DNA of 64,000 bases from Streptomyces sp. Ag109_O5-10 (GTDB lineage Bacteria; Actinomycetota; Actinomycetes; Streptomycetales; Streptomycetaceae). The DNA lies in assembly GCF_900105755.1 (NCBI RefSeq), contig NZ_FNTQ01000001.1:4774001-4838000 (forward strand), read 5' to 3'. The position numbers and the translations under genes are program-made. Below, piece after piece: positions 33,355 through 41,708 of the stretch (position 1 is its first letter; each line of letters begins with the position of its first letter). Below the pieces are notes generated by a model. The model did no database searches and was not told where the DNA came from. It saw only the letters and a program-made list of their open reading frames with translations.

Positions 33355-33372
33355 ACATACCGCGCGGTATGT
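33355..33372. promoter_or_regulatory. Perfect 18-bp palindrome, likely repressor operator
   Basis: ACATACCGCGCGGTATGT is exactly self-complementary and lies 62-79 bp upstream of the acyl-CoA ligase start. Size and symmetry are typical of TetR-family operators controlling fatty-acid genes in actinobacteria. No TetR gene is found in this window. Confidence 0.75.
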
Positions 33373-33433
33373 GAGCAGAATCAGCGCAGCCCCTTAGCCA
33401 CCGAGTAGGCAATGTCGCCCCCGGGAGGACGCC

Positions 33434-35089
33434 GTGCTGAGCACCATGCAGGACGTACCGCTGCTGATCTCAAGGATCCTGACCCACGGGTCGGGGGTTC
33501 ACGGCGCGTCACAGGTGATCACCTGGACCGGCGAGGGTGAGCCGCACCGCCGCAGCTTCGCCGAGATCGGCGACCGCGCCGCCCAGTTGGCGCACGCCCT
33601 GCGGGGCGACCTCGGGGTTCAGGGCGACGACCGCGTGGCCACCCTGATGTGGAACAACGCGGAGCACACCGAGGCGTACTTCGCGATCCCCTCCATGGGC
33701 GCGGTCCTGCACACCCTCAACCTCCGCCTGCCCGCCGAGCAGCTGGTCTGGATCGTCAACCACGCGGCGGACAAGGTCGTCCTCGTCAACGGCTCGCTGC
33801 TCCCGCTGATCGCGCCCCTGCTGTCCAAGCTGCCGACCGTCGAGCACCTCGTGGTCTCCGGTCCGGGCGACCGCTCCCTCCTCGCCGGCGCGACCGTGGC
33901 CGTGCACGAGTACGAGGAGCTCCTCGCGGGCAAGCCGACCGGCTACGACTGGCCGGAGCTCGACGAACGCCGGGCCGCCGCCATGTGCTACACCTCCGGC
34001 ACCACCGGTGACCCCAAGGGGGTGGTGTACAGCCACCGTTCGATCTACCTGCACTCCCTGCAGGTCAACATGACCCAGTCGATGGGCCTGACCGACCAGG
34101 ACACGTCCCTGGTCGTCGTGCCGCAGTTCCACGTCAACGCCTGGGGCCTGCCGCACGCCACCTTCATGACCGGCGTCAACCTGCTGATGCCGGACCGCTT
34201 CCTGCAGCCCGGCCCGCTCGCCGAGATGATCGAGCGCGAGCGCCCCACGCACGCGGCCGCGGTCCCCACCATCTGGCAGGGCCTGCTCGGCGAGCTCACC
34301 GCCCGCCCCCGGGACGTCTCCTCCCTCACCCAGGTCACCATCGGCGGCGCCGCCTGCCCGCCCTCCCTCATGACGGCCTTCGACAAGCTGGGCATGCGGG
34401 TCTGCCACGCCTGGGGCATGACGGAGACCTCGCCGCTCGGCACCGTCGCCCGTCCGCCGGCCCACGCGGTCGGCACCGCGGAGGAGTTCGCGTACCGCCT
34501 CACCCAAGGCCGGTTCCCGGCCAGTGTCGAGGCCCGGCTCAGCGGCCCCGGCGGCGAGCGCCTCCCCTGGGACGGCGAGTCGGCGGGCGAGCTGGAGGTG
34601 CGCGGCCCCTGGATCGCGGGCGCCTACTACAACGGTCCGGACGCCGAACCCCTGCGTCCCGAGGACAAGTTCAGCGAGGACGGCTGGCTGAAGACCGGCG
34701 ACGTCGGCACCATCTCCCCGGACGGCTTCCTCACCCTCACCGACCGGGCGAAGGACGTCATCAAGTCCGGCGGCGAATGGATCTCCTCGGTCGAGCTGGA
34801 GAACGCGCTGATGTCCCACCCGGACGTCGCCGAGGCCGCGGTGGTGGCCGTACCGGACGAGAAGTGGGGCGAGCGCCCGCTGGCCACGGTCGTCCTGCGC
34901 GAGGGCTCCACGGCCACCTTCGAGACCCTGCGCATCTTCCTCGCCGAGGAGGGCAAGATCGCCAAGTGGCAGCTCCCCGAGCGCTGGACGGTGATCGAGG
35001 CGGTGCCGAAGACGAGCGTGGGCAAGTTCGACAAGAAGGTGCTCAGGAGGCGGTACGCCGAGGGGGAGCTGGACGTCACCAGCCTGTGA
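33434..35089 (+). CDS. Fatty-acid-CoA ligase (AMP-forming)
   Basis: A 551-aa adenylate-forming enzyme that activates a medium- or long-chain acid to its CoA thioester. Core motifs: CYTSGTTGDPKGVVYSH (P-loop), HAWGMTETSPLGT, LKTGDVGTISPDGFLTLTDRAKDVIKSGGEWISSVELE, and the C-terminal lysine region PKTSVGKFDKKVLR. The length is usual for AlkK-like ligases. The GTG start at 33434 follows GGGAGGAC. It stands behind the 18-bp palindrome and downstream of the igr-like operon, for which it could supply CoA substrates. Confidence 0.94.
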   Translation: MLSTMQDVPLLISRILTHGSGVHGASQVITWTGEGEPHRRSFAEIGDRAAQLAHALRGDLGVQGDDRVATLMWNNAEHTEAYFAIPSMGAVLHTLNLRLPAEQLVWIVNHAADKVVLVNGSLLPLIAPLLSKLPTVEHLVVSGPGDRSLLAGATVAVHEYEELLAGKPTGYDWPELDERRAAAMCYTSGTTGDPKGVVYSHRSIYLHSLQVNMTQSMGLTDQDTSLVVVPQFHVNAWGLPHATFMTGVNLLMPDRFLQPGPLAEMIERERPTHAAAVPTIWQGLLGELTARPRDVSSLTQVTIGGAACPPSLMTAFDKLGMRVCHAWGMTETSPLGTVARPPAHAVGTAEEFAYRLTQGRFPASVEARLSGPGGERLPWDGESAGELEVRGPWIAGAYYNGPDAEPLRPEDKFSEDGWLKTGDVGTISPDGFLTLTDRAKDVIKSGGEWISSVELENALMSHPDVAEAAVVAVPDEKWGERPLATVVLREGSTATFETLRIFLAEEGKIAKWQLPERWTVIEAVPKTSVGKFDKKVLRRRYAEGELDVTSL

Positions 35090-35103
35090 ACGCCCGGCAC
35101 TGA

Positions 35104-35143
35104 GGCGCCCCGAAAGGGGCGCGGGGAACTGCGCGACCAGCCA
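35104..35143. repeat. Intergenic hairpin element, copy 2
   Basis: GGCGCCCC gaaa GGGGCGC followed by GGGGAACTGCGCGACCAGCC, matching the element at 11903. It lies 15 bp past the ligase stop and 45 bp before the stop of the convergent gene, suiting a bidirectional terminator. Confidence 0.75.
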
Positions 35144-35188
35144 CGGATCACCCGCGGCCGAAGGTCGGCAGTTCCCCGACCGGCGCTC

Positions 35189-38100
35189 TCAGTTCGTCCC
35201 GATCCTGGCCAGCAGATCAACGATCCGGCTCTGCACCTCGGCACTCGTCGACCGCTCCGCCAGGAACAGCACCGTCTCCCCCGACGCCAGCCGCGGCAGG
35301 TCCGCCTGGTCGACGGCCGCCGTGTAGACGACCAGCGGCGTCCGGTTCAGCTGCCCGTTCGCCCGCAGCCAGTCGATGATCCCGGCCTGTCGGCGGTGCA
35401 CCTGCATCAGGTCCATCACCACCAGGTTCGGCCGCAGCTGCCCGGCCAGCGTCACCGCGTCCGCGTCGCTCGCCGCCCGCGCCACCTGCATCCCGCGCCG
35501 CTCCAGCGTCGAGGTCAGCGCGAGCGCGATCTCCGCGTGCTCCTCGATCAGCAGCACCCGCGGCGGATGCTGCTCGCTGTCCCGGGGCGCGAGCGCCTTC
35601 AGCAGGACGGCGGGATCGGCGCCGTACGCCGCCTCGCGCGTCGCCTGGCCGAGACCGGCCGTGACCATCACCGGCACCTCGGCCGCCACCGCCGCCTGCC
35701 GCAGCGACTGCAGCGCCGTCCGGGTGATCGGCCCGGTCAGCGGGTCCACGAACAGCGCCGCCGGGAACGCGGCGATCTGCGCGTCGACCTCCTCGCGGGA
35801 GTTCACGATCACCGGCCGGTAGCCGCGGTCGCTCAGCTCCTGCTGGGTGGTGACGTCCGGCGCGGGCCACACCAGCAGCCGGCGCGGGTTGTCCAGCGGC
35901 TCCGGGGGCAGCTCGTCGTCCAGCGGCTGCGGGCGCGGCAGGTCCGCGACCTCGACCGCCCCGCCCGGACCGTCCAGCGGCTCCGGACCCTCGGCGGCGT
36001 TCACGTCGGGGGCGCCTATCGCGTACGACCGTCCGCCGCCCTCGGTGGCACCCACCAGCCGGGACTGCCCGGCCGGCGACGGCTGCGGCGGCTGGGCGCC
36101 GACCGGCTGCTCGGCCGGCGGATGCGGCCGGGCGGACTGGGCGGGTCGGGCGGACTGTTCGGCCCCCGGCTGCTCCGCGGCCGCTCCCGGATCGGGGCGC
36201 GTGCCCAGCTTGCGGCGCCGGCCGTTGCCGCCCGGCTGGTGCGGGGGCGGGGTCGGCGTCGGCTGCTGCACCTGCGCGGCCTGCCGCGAGAACGGCACCC
36301 CCTGCCCCAGCGTCCGCACACTGAACGCCCGGCCCTGCGTGGAGTCCGGGTCGACCGGAGCCGGTGCGGCCGCTTCGGCGGGCAACGGCTGCGCGGCACG
36401 CGCCGGCTGGGCGGCGGCAGCGTTGTCGGCGCCCGGCCACTGCTGCGGTACGGGCGCCACCGGCGCGGCCTCCGCCGGCAGCGGCAGCGGCTGGGCGGGC
36501 ACCGGCGCGGCTCCGGCGGCCGGGGCGGGCTGCCCCGGGGCGCGTGGAGCGGCAGCCGGCGGCTGCGGCTGGTTCTGCGGCGCCGCCTGGGCCGGTACGG
36601 CCGTGCCGGGGGCGCCTGCCGCCGGGGCGCCGGGGACTCCGGCCGGCGCGGCGACCTGGGCCGCCGCCGGTCCGGCCTGCGCCGGGACGCCCTGCGGCCG
36701 GCCGGGCTGGACGGGCACGCCCTGCGGCTGCACCGGCGGTACCGGCTGCGGTCCGGGAGCGGCCGCCTGCGCGGGCACCGGCGGTACCGCCGGGGTGTTC
36801 TCGGCCGGCGGCTGGCCCACCGCCCGCCGCCGGCGGCCGGTCGGCCCGTCGGTGGGGTGCGGCTGCGGCGGGGTGTGGTCCTCGGCCTGGCCGTGCGACA
36901 CGGCGTCGTGCCGGCCCTCGTCGCCCGCCGCCTCCATGGCTTCCATCGCGTCGGCCGGGTCGATGGCGCGGTCGGCCTCCGCGGGCGGCAGCGCGAAGAC
37001 CGGGCGGGGGCCCGCCTGCTGCTGCTCCGCCCGCTCGGCCGCGGCGGCCAGCGCCCGCCGCCGGCGCCCGCCGGACTGGCTCTCGTCGAACACCGGCTCG
37101 CCCGCCTGTCCGCCCGCCTGCCCGGACGGTGCCGAGGGCAGTGCGGGCGGCAGTGCCTGCCGCTCGTCGGGCTCGCGCCGGGCGCGCCGCCCCGACGTCG
37201 GCACGGGCACGGGTACGCCCTGCGGGGGAACGGTGCCGCCCAGCCCGGTACCCGAGGCAGCCGCCCCGGCACCCTGCTCGGCCGCCGTCACCACGGCGCC
37301 CTCGGCGACCCCCGGGCCGCCGCCGTCACCGTCGGCCGGACGTCCGCGCCGCCGTCCGGTACCGCCGGACGCCGGCTCCGCGCTCTCGATCGCCGCGGGT
37401 CCGCTCTCCGGGCCCGCCGCCTCGGCGGCACGCCTGCGCCGTCGTCCGGTCGGCGGGACCGGGGCCTCGCCCTCGCCGCCCGCCTCGCCGGGCGCGTCGC
37501 TCTCCAGGAAGGCGTCCACGGAGGGCCGCCGGGCCCGCCGCCGCCCACCGGCACCGGTCTCGTCGGTGGCCGCGACGAGCTCGACCTCGGCACCGGGCGG
37601 CGGGGGCACCGCGCCGGCGCCGCCCCCGATCGGCACCTCCAGCACGAACGCGCTGCCGCTCATGCCGGGCACCTCGTGGGTCTGCAGCACCCCGCCGTGG
37701 GCCCGCACGATCCCGCGCACGATCGGCTCGTGCACCGGGTCTCCCCCGGCGTAGGGACCGCGCACCTCGATCCGGACGACCTCGCCGCGCTGCGCCGCCG
37801 CGACCACGACGGTGTTGTCCATGTAGCCGCCCGCGGAGACGGGCGCGTTGCCGGTCGCGTCGACCCCGGCCACGTCCGCGACGAGATGCGCGAGCGCGAC
37901 GGCGAGCCGCTGCGGGTCGACCTCGGCCTCGATGGGCGGCGCGTGCACGGCGAACTGCACCCGCCCGGGCCCGATCAGCTCCACCGCCCCGTCCACACCG
38001 GCGGCGACGACGGCGTCGAGCATGACCTTCGTGCGGTTGATGTCCTCCGACCCCGCGTCCAGCCGCTGGTAGCCGAGCACGTTGTCGATGAGCTGGGTGA

Positions 38101-39277
38101 TCCGCGAGTAACCGGCCGAGAGATGGTGGAGCACCTGGTTGGCCTCGGGCCACAGCTGCCCGGCGTCGTCGGCGGCGAGCGCGGCCAGTTCCCGGCGCAA
38201 CTCGTCGAGGGGGCCGCGCAGCGACTGCGCGAGCAGCGTCAGCAGCTGCTCGTGGCGCCCGGAGAGGGCCTCGTACCGGTCCTTCTCGCGCTCGCCGAGG
38301 GCCGCGTACCGGTCCTCGCCGGCCGCCAGTTCCTCGGCGTGCCGTTCGAGCAGCTCCTCGACCTCGGTGACGTGCTTCTGGCGCAGCGCGGTCAGGTCGG
38401 AGGCGTGCTCCTCGGAGAGCCGCTCCAGCTCCTCGGCGTGCGCCTTCTCCTGGGCGGTCTTCTCGTCGACGACCGAGTCGTAGGGCCGCCGGTCGGTGAA
38501 GGTCATCACGGCGCCGACCAGTTGGTCGCCGTCGCGCACCGGTGCGGTCGTCAGGTCGACCGGCACCTTCTTGTCGCCCTTGGCCCACAGCACCTGCCCG
38601 CGCACCCGGTGCTTGCGCCCGGAGCGCAGGGTGTCGGCGAGCGGCGACTCGGCGTACGGGAAGGGGGAGCCGTCGGCGCGCGAGTGCAGCACCAGGTTGT
38701 GCAGCTCCTTGCCGCCGAGCTCACCGGCCCGGTACCCCAGTATCTGGGCGGCGGCCGGGTTCACCAGGACGATCCGCCCGTCGGTGTCCGTCCCGACGAC
38801 GCCCTCGCTCGCCGCCCGCAGGATCATCTCGGTCTGCCGCTGCGAGCGGGCCAGCTCGGCCTCGGTGTCGACGGTGCCGGTCAGGTCGCGGACGACGAGC
38901 ATCAGCAGCTCGTCGCCGCTGTAGCCGTAACCGTCGTAGGCCTGCTGCCCGTTCTCCAGGTTGGCGCTGGTGACCTCGACCGGGAACTCGGTCCCGTCGG
39001 TGCGCCGGGCGACCATCCGGGTCGGCTTGGTCCGCCCCCGCGGGTCCATGTGATCGGGCCGCCGCATGGATCCCGGGATCAGCCGCGAGTCGAACTGGGG
39101 AAGCAGGTCGAGCAGCCCGCGTCCCACCAGCGCGGTGCCCGGGGTTTCGAAGGCCTCCAGGGCGATGGTGTTCGCGTTGACGACGGTGCCGTTGGCGTTG
39201 ACCAGCACCAACGCATCCGGCAGCGCGTCCAGTATGGCTGCGAGGCGAGCAGCGCCTCGGGATGGCCTGCTGCTCAC
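35189..39277 (-). CDS. Giant PAS / histidine-kinase-like protein with degenerate kinase core
   Basis: A 1362-aa signalling protein. PAS domains lie at about 10-130 and 145-265, a charged coiled coil at 270-345 (KTAQEKAHAEELERLSEEH), a HisKA-like helix pair at 345-410 and an ATPase-like domain at 420-550. A very long Pro/Ala/Gln/Gly-rich linker with repeated short basic GRRRR motifs follows (about 555-1105). Two receiver-like domains close it (about 1110-1220 and 1230-1355). The HisKA motif reads AQSLRGPL where active kinases have SHELRTPL, so the phosphorylatable His is replaced by Gln351, and clear N and G boxes are not seen. The last receiver keeps the acceptor Asp (LVVMDLM) but has EE in place of the acidic pair and lacks the Lys. 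Start is GTG at 39277 behind GGGAGGAAG. Confidence 0.88.
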   Translation of the reverse strand: MSSRPSRGAARLAAILDALPDALVLVNANGTVVNANTIALEAFETPGTALVGRGLLDLLPQFDSRLIPGSMRRPDHMDPRGRTKPTRMVARRTDGTEFPVEVTSANLENGQQAYDGYGYSGDELLMLVVRDLTGTVDTEAELARSQRQTEMILRAASEGVVGTDTDGRIVLVNPAAAQILGYRAGELGGKELHNLVLHSRADGSPFPYAESPLADTLRSGRKHRVRGQVLWAKGDKKVPVDLTTAPVRDGDQLVGAVMTFTDRRPYDSVVDEKTAQEKAHAEELERLSEEHASDLTALRQKHVTEVEELLERHAEELAAGEDRYAALGEREKDRYEALSGRHEQLLTLLAQSLRGPLDELRRELAALAADDAGQLWPEANQVLHHLSAGYSRITQLIDNVLGYQRLDAGSEDINRTKVMLDAVVAAGVDGAVELIGPGRVQFAVHAPPIEAEVDPQRLAVALAHLVADVAGVDATGNAPVSAGGYMDNTVVVAAAQRGEVVRIEVRGPYAGGDPVHEPIVRGIVRAHGGVLQTHEVPGMSGSAFVLEVPIGGGAGAVPPPPGAEVELVAATDETGAGGRRRARRPSVDAFLESDAPGEAGGEGEAPVPPTGRRRRRAAEAAGPESGPAAIESAEPASGGTGRRRGRPADGDGGGPGVAEGAVVTAAEQGAGAAASGTGLGGTVPPQGVPVPVPTSGRRARREPDERQALPPALPSAPSGQAGGQAGEPVFDESQSGGRRRRALAAAAERAEQQQAGPRPVFALPPAEADRAIDPADAMEAMEAAGDEGRHDAVSHGQAEDHTPPQPHPTDGPTGRRRRAVGQPPAENTPAVPPVPAQAAAPGPQPVPPVQPQGVPVQPGRPQGVPAQAGPAAAQVAAPAGVPGAPAAGAPGTAVPAQAAPQNQPQPPAAAPRAPGQPAPAAGAAPVPAQPLPLPAEAAPVAPVPQQWPGADNAAAAQPARAAQPLPAEAAAPAPVDPDSTQGRAFSVRTLGQGVPFSRQAAQVQQPTPTPPPHQPGGNGRRRKLGTRPDPGAAAEQPGAEQSARPAQSARPHPPAEQPVGAQPPQPSPAGQSRLVGATEGGGRSYAIGAPDVNAAEGPEPLDGPGGAVEVADLPRPQPLDDELPPEPLDNPRRLLVWPAPDVTTQQELSDRGYRPVIVNSREEVDAQIAAFPAALFVDPLTGPITRTALQSLRQAAVAAEVPVMVTAGLGQATREAAYGADPAVLLKALAPRDSEQHPPRVLLIEEHAEIALALTSTLERRGMQVARAASDADAVTLAGQLRPNLVVMDLMQVHRRQAGIIDWLRANGQLNRTPLVVYTAAVDQADLPRLASGETVLFLAERSTSAEVQSRIVDLLARIGTN

Positions 39278-39534
39278 GAGACGCTTCCTCCCTGTTACCG
39301 CACCTTGCCGACCGCTCGGGCCATCTTGCCAACCGGCCCGCGGCGTGTCACGCGAGGGAGTCTAAAGGCACCGGTTGCGCTAGCGGCGCCGGATGAGAGG
39401 GAGGTCGCACGACGAAGTGACGGCGAACATGTGACCGACACGCCTCGGCTCCGCCATATCTTCGCGAGACATTTGCGCACCCGGGGCCGCGCCGTGAAAC
39501 GCCTGTGCCCGCCCCTGGCGGCCGGGCCCGTCCG

Positions 39535-39963
39535 TCAGCCGGGATCACCCGGTGTGTCCGGACCGGGGAGCAGGGGCACCATCCGGTCCCAGCGGCCGAT
39601 CTCGCAGCCGTTGCTGCGGTCGTACGTCGCGTCGACCGGGCGGCCGGCCCAGATCCCGGTGACACGGGCGGTGGCCGGGCCGCCGTAGAGCATGGTGCAG
39701 GCGGTGCCCGGGGCGACCGGCGCGAAGGTGTCCCGGCCCCAGCGGGTGTTCCGGTCCAGCACCCGGCAGGCCCCGGTCACGTCCGGGTGGCTGCCGGCGC
39801 CGGGGTGACAGGACAGCTCGTACGTCCCGTCCCGCCCGTCTCCGGCATGGCGCACGGTGACGGTGAGGTGGTCGCCCGCGGCGGCGGAGGCGGGCAGGGC
39901 GGGGACGGACCCGAGGACGGCGGCGACGGCCCCGAGGGCGCCCCGCACGGCGAAGTGCGACAT
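39535..39963 (-). CDS. Subtilisin inhibitor-like protein (SSI family)
   Basis: A 142-aa secreted inhibitor. The signal peptide ends near ASAAAG (about residue 29). The SSI domain has its four cysteines (SCHPG, GACRV, TACTM, NGCEI) for two disulfides and the family end WAGRPVDATYDRSNGCEIGRWDRM. The reactive loop reads CTMLYGG, so P1 is Met and P1' Leu by alignment with SSI (Met-Val), which predicts inhibition of subtilisin-like proteases. These are abundant extracellular inhibitors in Streptomyces that act on the organism's own secreted proteases. The acidic tail PGPDTPGDPG replaces the usual Phe end, a small oddity. Confidence 0.93.
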   Translation of the reverse strand: MSHFAVRGALGAVAAVLGSVPALPASAAAGDHLTVTVRHAGDGRDGTYELSCHPGAGSHPDVTGACRVLDRNTRWGRDTFAPVAPGTACTMLYGGPATARVTGIWAGRPVDATYDRSNGCEIGRWDRMVPLLPGPDTPGDPG

Positions 39964-40132
39964 GTCCTGCCCAACGCTCGTCCCGGCCGGACGTTGCGCG
40001 ACGCCCCCGCCGGAGGGAAGGGCTTTGCCCTGCGGCCCGGCTGCCTAGTACCGTGGGAGCCGATTGGTGACAGCACGCTCGACTGTGTCATCATCTGCAC
40101 GCACCACTCGCGCTCGCGCGGGCGGCTGTGCT

Positions 40133-40223
40133 GGAGGCGTCGCCTAGTCCGGTCTATGGCGCCGCACTGCTAATGCGGTTTGGGCCTTAAAGCCCATCGA
40201 GGGTTCAAATCCCTCCGCCTCCG
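40133..40223 (+). tRNA. tRNA-Ser (anticodon GCT)
   Basis: A 91-nt class II tRNA with acceptor GGAGGCG/CGCCTCC, a well-paired anticodon arm CCGCA-CTGCTAA-TGCGG (GCT), a long variable arm and T-loop TTCAAAT. It has the same anticodon as the tRNA at 202-289 but a different body. CCA is not encoded. Confidence 0.94.
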
Positions 40224-40231
40224 CGCCTGAC

Positions 40232-40267
40232 TCAGGGAGTCCAACCGTTTCGGTCTGGGCTCCCTGA
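40232..40267 (+). terminator. Hairpin after tRNA-Ser
   Basis: TCAGGGAG (40232-40239) and CTCCCTGA (40260-40267) pair across a 20-nt loop that allows further partial pairing, 8 bp beyond the tRNA. Confidence 0.65.
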
Positions 40268-40453
40268 TTCGCGTTCACGGCCCCGCCGCCGCGAACCCCC
40301 CATGGCCGGAACCCGCCCGATACGGCGTTTCCGCAGCTCACAAGGGGTGCGGCTAACGGATTTCACATGGCGGCGGCAGTCATGTAATGTTCTTCCTGTC
40401 GCCGCGAGCGGGCCGGAAGGGCCGGGAGCGAGGACAGAAAAACAAAACAACAA

Positions 40454-40526
40454 GCACTCGTAGCTTAACGGATAGAGCATCTGACTACGGATCAGAAGGT
40501 TGCAGGTTCGAATCCTGCCGAGTGCA
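40454..40526 (+). tRNA. tRNA-Arg (anticodon ACG)
   Basis: A 73-nt tRNA with acceptor GCACTCG/CGAGTGC, anticodon loop ACTACGGAT region giving ACG (inosine-modified, reads CGN), and T-arm GCAGGTTCGAATCCTGC. An A-rich stretch (40436-40453) lies just upstream, a likely promoter or leader. Confidence 0.96.
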
Positions 40527-40534
40527 CAGAGATC

Positions 40535-40562
40535 AAAGGCCCCGGATCACTCCGGGGCCTTT
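40535..40562 (+). terminator. Terminator after tRNA-Arg
   Basis: AAAGGCCCCGGA (40535-40546) and TCCGGGGCCTTT (40551-40562) form a perfect 12-bp stem with a 4-nt loop and T-ending arm. Confidence 0.9.
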
Positions 40563-40811
40563 GTCGTTCCGGGGTGTACGGCAGCGAAGTGCGGGGCCGG
40601 GTCATCCCGGGGAGCCAAGAGCGCACGATGCTTCGCTGTGGCCGCCGGAGACGAAGGCGGCCCTCGGCAAGGTGATGATGCCGGTGGTTGTGGTTGTGCC
40701 GCCCGCCACCGCCCACCGGTGGCGGGCCGGCCGGTGAGGTGCGTCTTGGAGGCGGGGACCCGCCCCCCCCCTGCCGCAGCCCGTGCGGCTGCCCCGGAAG
40801 GAAGCGCGCGC

Positions 40812-41120
40812 ATGCCCGTTGTCGTCGCCCGCCTGCATCCCGCGCCGGGTCAGATCCAGAAGGTGCTGGACGTCTACCGCGGGTTCGCCCCGGTGGTCCA
40901 TCGGGAACCCGGCTGTGCGCTGTTGGCGCTGCACACCGACGGCGAGGACGTCTTCATCGTCGAGCACTGGCTCACCTCCAAGGACTTCCGGGCGCACGTG
41001 GCCGGCGCGAACCTCCGGCGGATCAGGAACGCGCTCGAGCCCCTCGTGGCCGCACCCACCGAGATCTGGCCGGTGGAGAGCGTCCCCCTCGGCGACCCCG
41101 ACAAAGGCGTGATCCGGTAG
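40812..41120 (+). CDS. Antibiotic biosynthesis monooxygenase (ABM)-domain protein
   Basis: A 102-aa ferredoxin-like fold protein of the ABM superfamily: MPVVVARLHPAPGQIQKVLDVYRGFAPVVHREPGCALLALHT and FIVEHWLTSKDFRAHVAGANLRRI match the two halves. Members include quinol monooxygenases and heme-degrading enzymes, but many are uncharacterised, so the substrate is open. The ATG at 40812 follows GGAAGGAAG. It lies between tRNA-Arg and the fxs operon, with no clear link to either. Confidence 0.85.
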   Translation: MPVVVARLHPAPGQIQKVLDVYRGFAPVVHREPGCALLALHTDGEDVFIVEHWLTSKDFRAHVAGANLRRIRNALEPLVAAPTEIWPVESVPLGDPDKGVIR

Positions 41121-41485
41121 CGACCCGCCGTCCGGGCTGTCGCGCCGTCACCGGAAACGTTTTGCCCAGGTGTGGTCGCCGTCATGGGTCAGACCGTCAT
41201 GCGGCGGGGAAGGCTCATGGTGGCGCGGGGTCGAACCGCCGTCGACGCCACGTCGGGCCGCAGGACTTGAGGCCGGAGCCGATGAGATCAGGCCGCACCC
41301 GGGCCCACGGCCCCTGCGTGCTGGCCCTCGATTGATCCGTGTGCTTCCCTGAGACGAGAACTGAACAGCGCTACCTCTTCCGCAACTCGGCGTCCGGCGG
41401 CGCCGGTTGCGGCCCGACGCAGGTTGACATCCGCGGGGTTCGGAACACCGGCCGAGGTCCGCGGGGCGAGGAGCACGGGGGGTTC
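41121..41485. other. Gene-free region upstream of the fxs operon
   Basis: 365 bp in which I see no gene. It should hold the promoter of the fxs operon; no clear operator is visible. The immediate leader of fxsA is G-rich (GGGGCGAGGAGCACGGGGGG). Confidence 0.5.
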
Positions 41486-41665
41486 ATGGAGACGTCAGGG
41501 ACTGACGTGGAGATCGACTTCGACGTGGTGGACCTCAGCGGTTCCGCGACCCTGGATCTGGAGGAGCTGCCCAGCAACGCTCTGGGCAGGTCCATACGAC
41601 GGGTCCGGCGGGACACTCTGGAGCATCGCGCGGTGGACGTGTCCATGTTCACTTCGGCGCTCTGA
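41486..41665 (+). CDS. fxsA: FxSxx-COOH RiPP precursor peptide
   Basis: A 59-aa peptide with an acidic N-terminal leader (DVEIDFDVVDLSGSATLDLEELPSN), a basic central patch (GRSIRRVRRDTLEHR) and the C-terminus SMFTSAL. The last five residues F-T-S-A-L fit exactly the F-x-S-x-x-COOH rule that defines this family. In characterised members the radical SAM maturase links the Phe ring to the Ser beta carbon (three-residue cyclophane). The next gene encodes such a maturase 43 bp downstream. Start is ATG at 41486. Confidence 0.9.
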   Translation: METSGTDVEIDFDVVDLSGSATLDLEELPSNALGRSIRRVRRDTLEHRAVDVSMFTSAL

Positions 41666-41708
41666 TGGGTGCGTAGGCAGCGGGGGACCGCGTGGCAGGA
41701 GGTGGCAC

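Noticed and set aside
35396..39688. A 1430-codon open frame on the plus strand
   Set aside because: It is the complement of the giant PAS protein gene, which has coherent domains and a ribosome site. The plus-strand product is Arg/Gly/His-rich noise.
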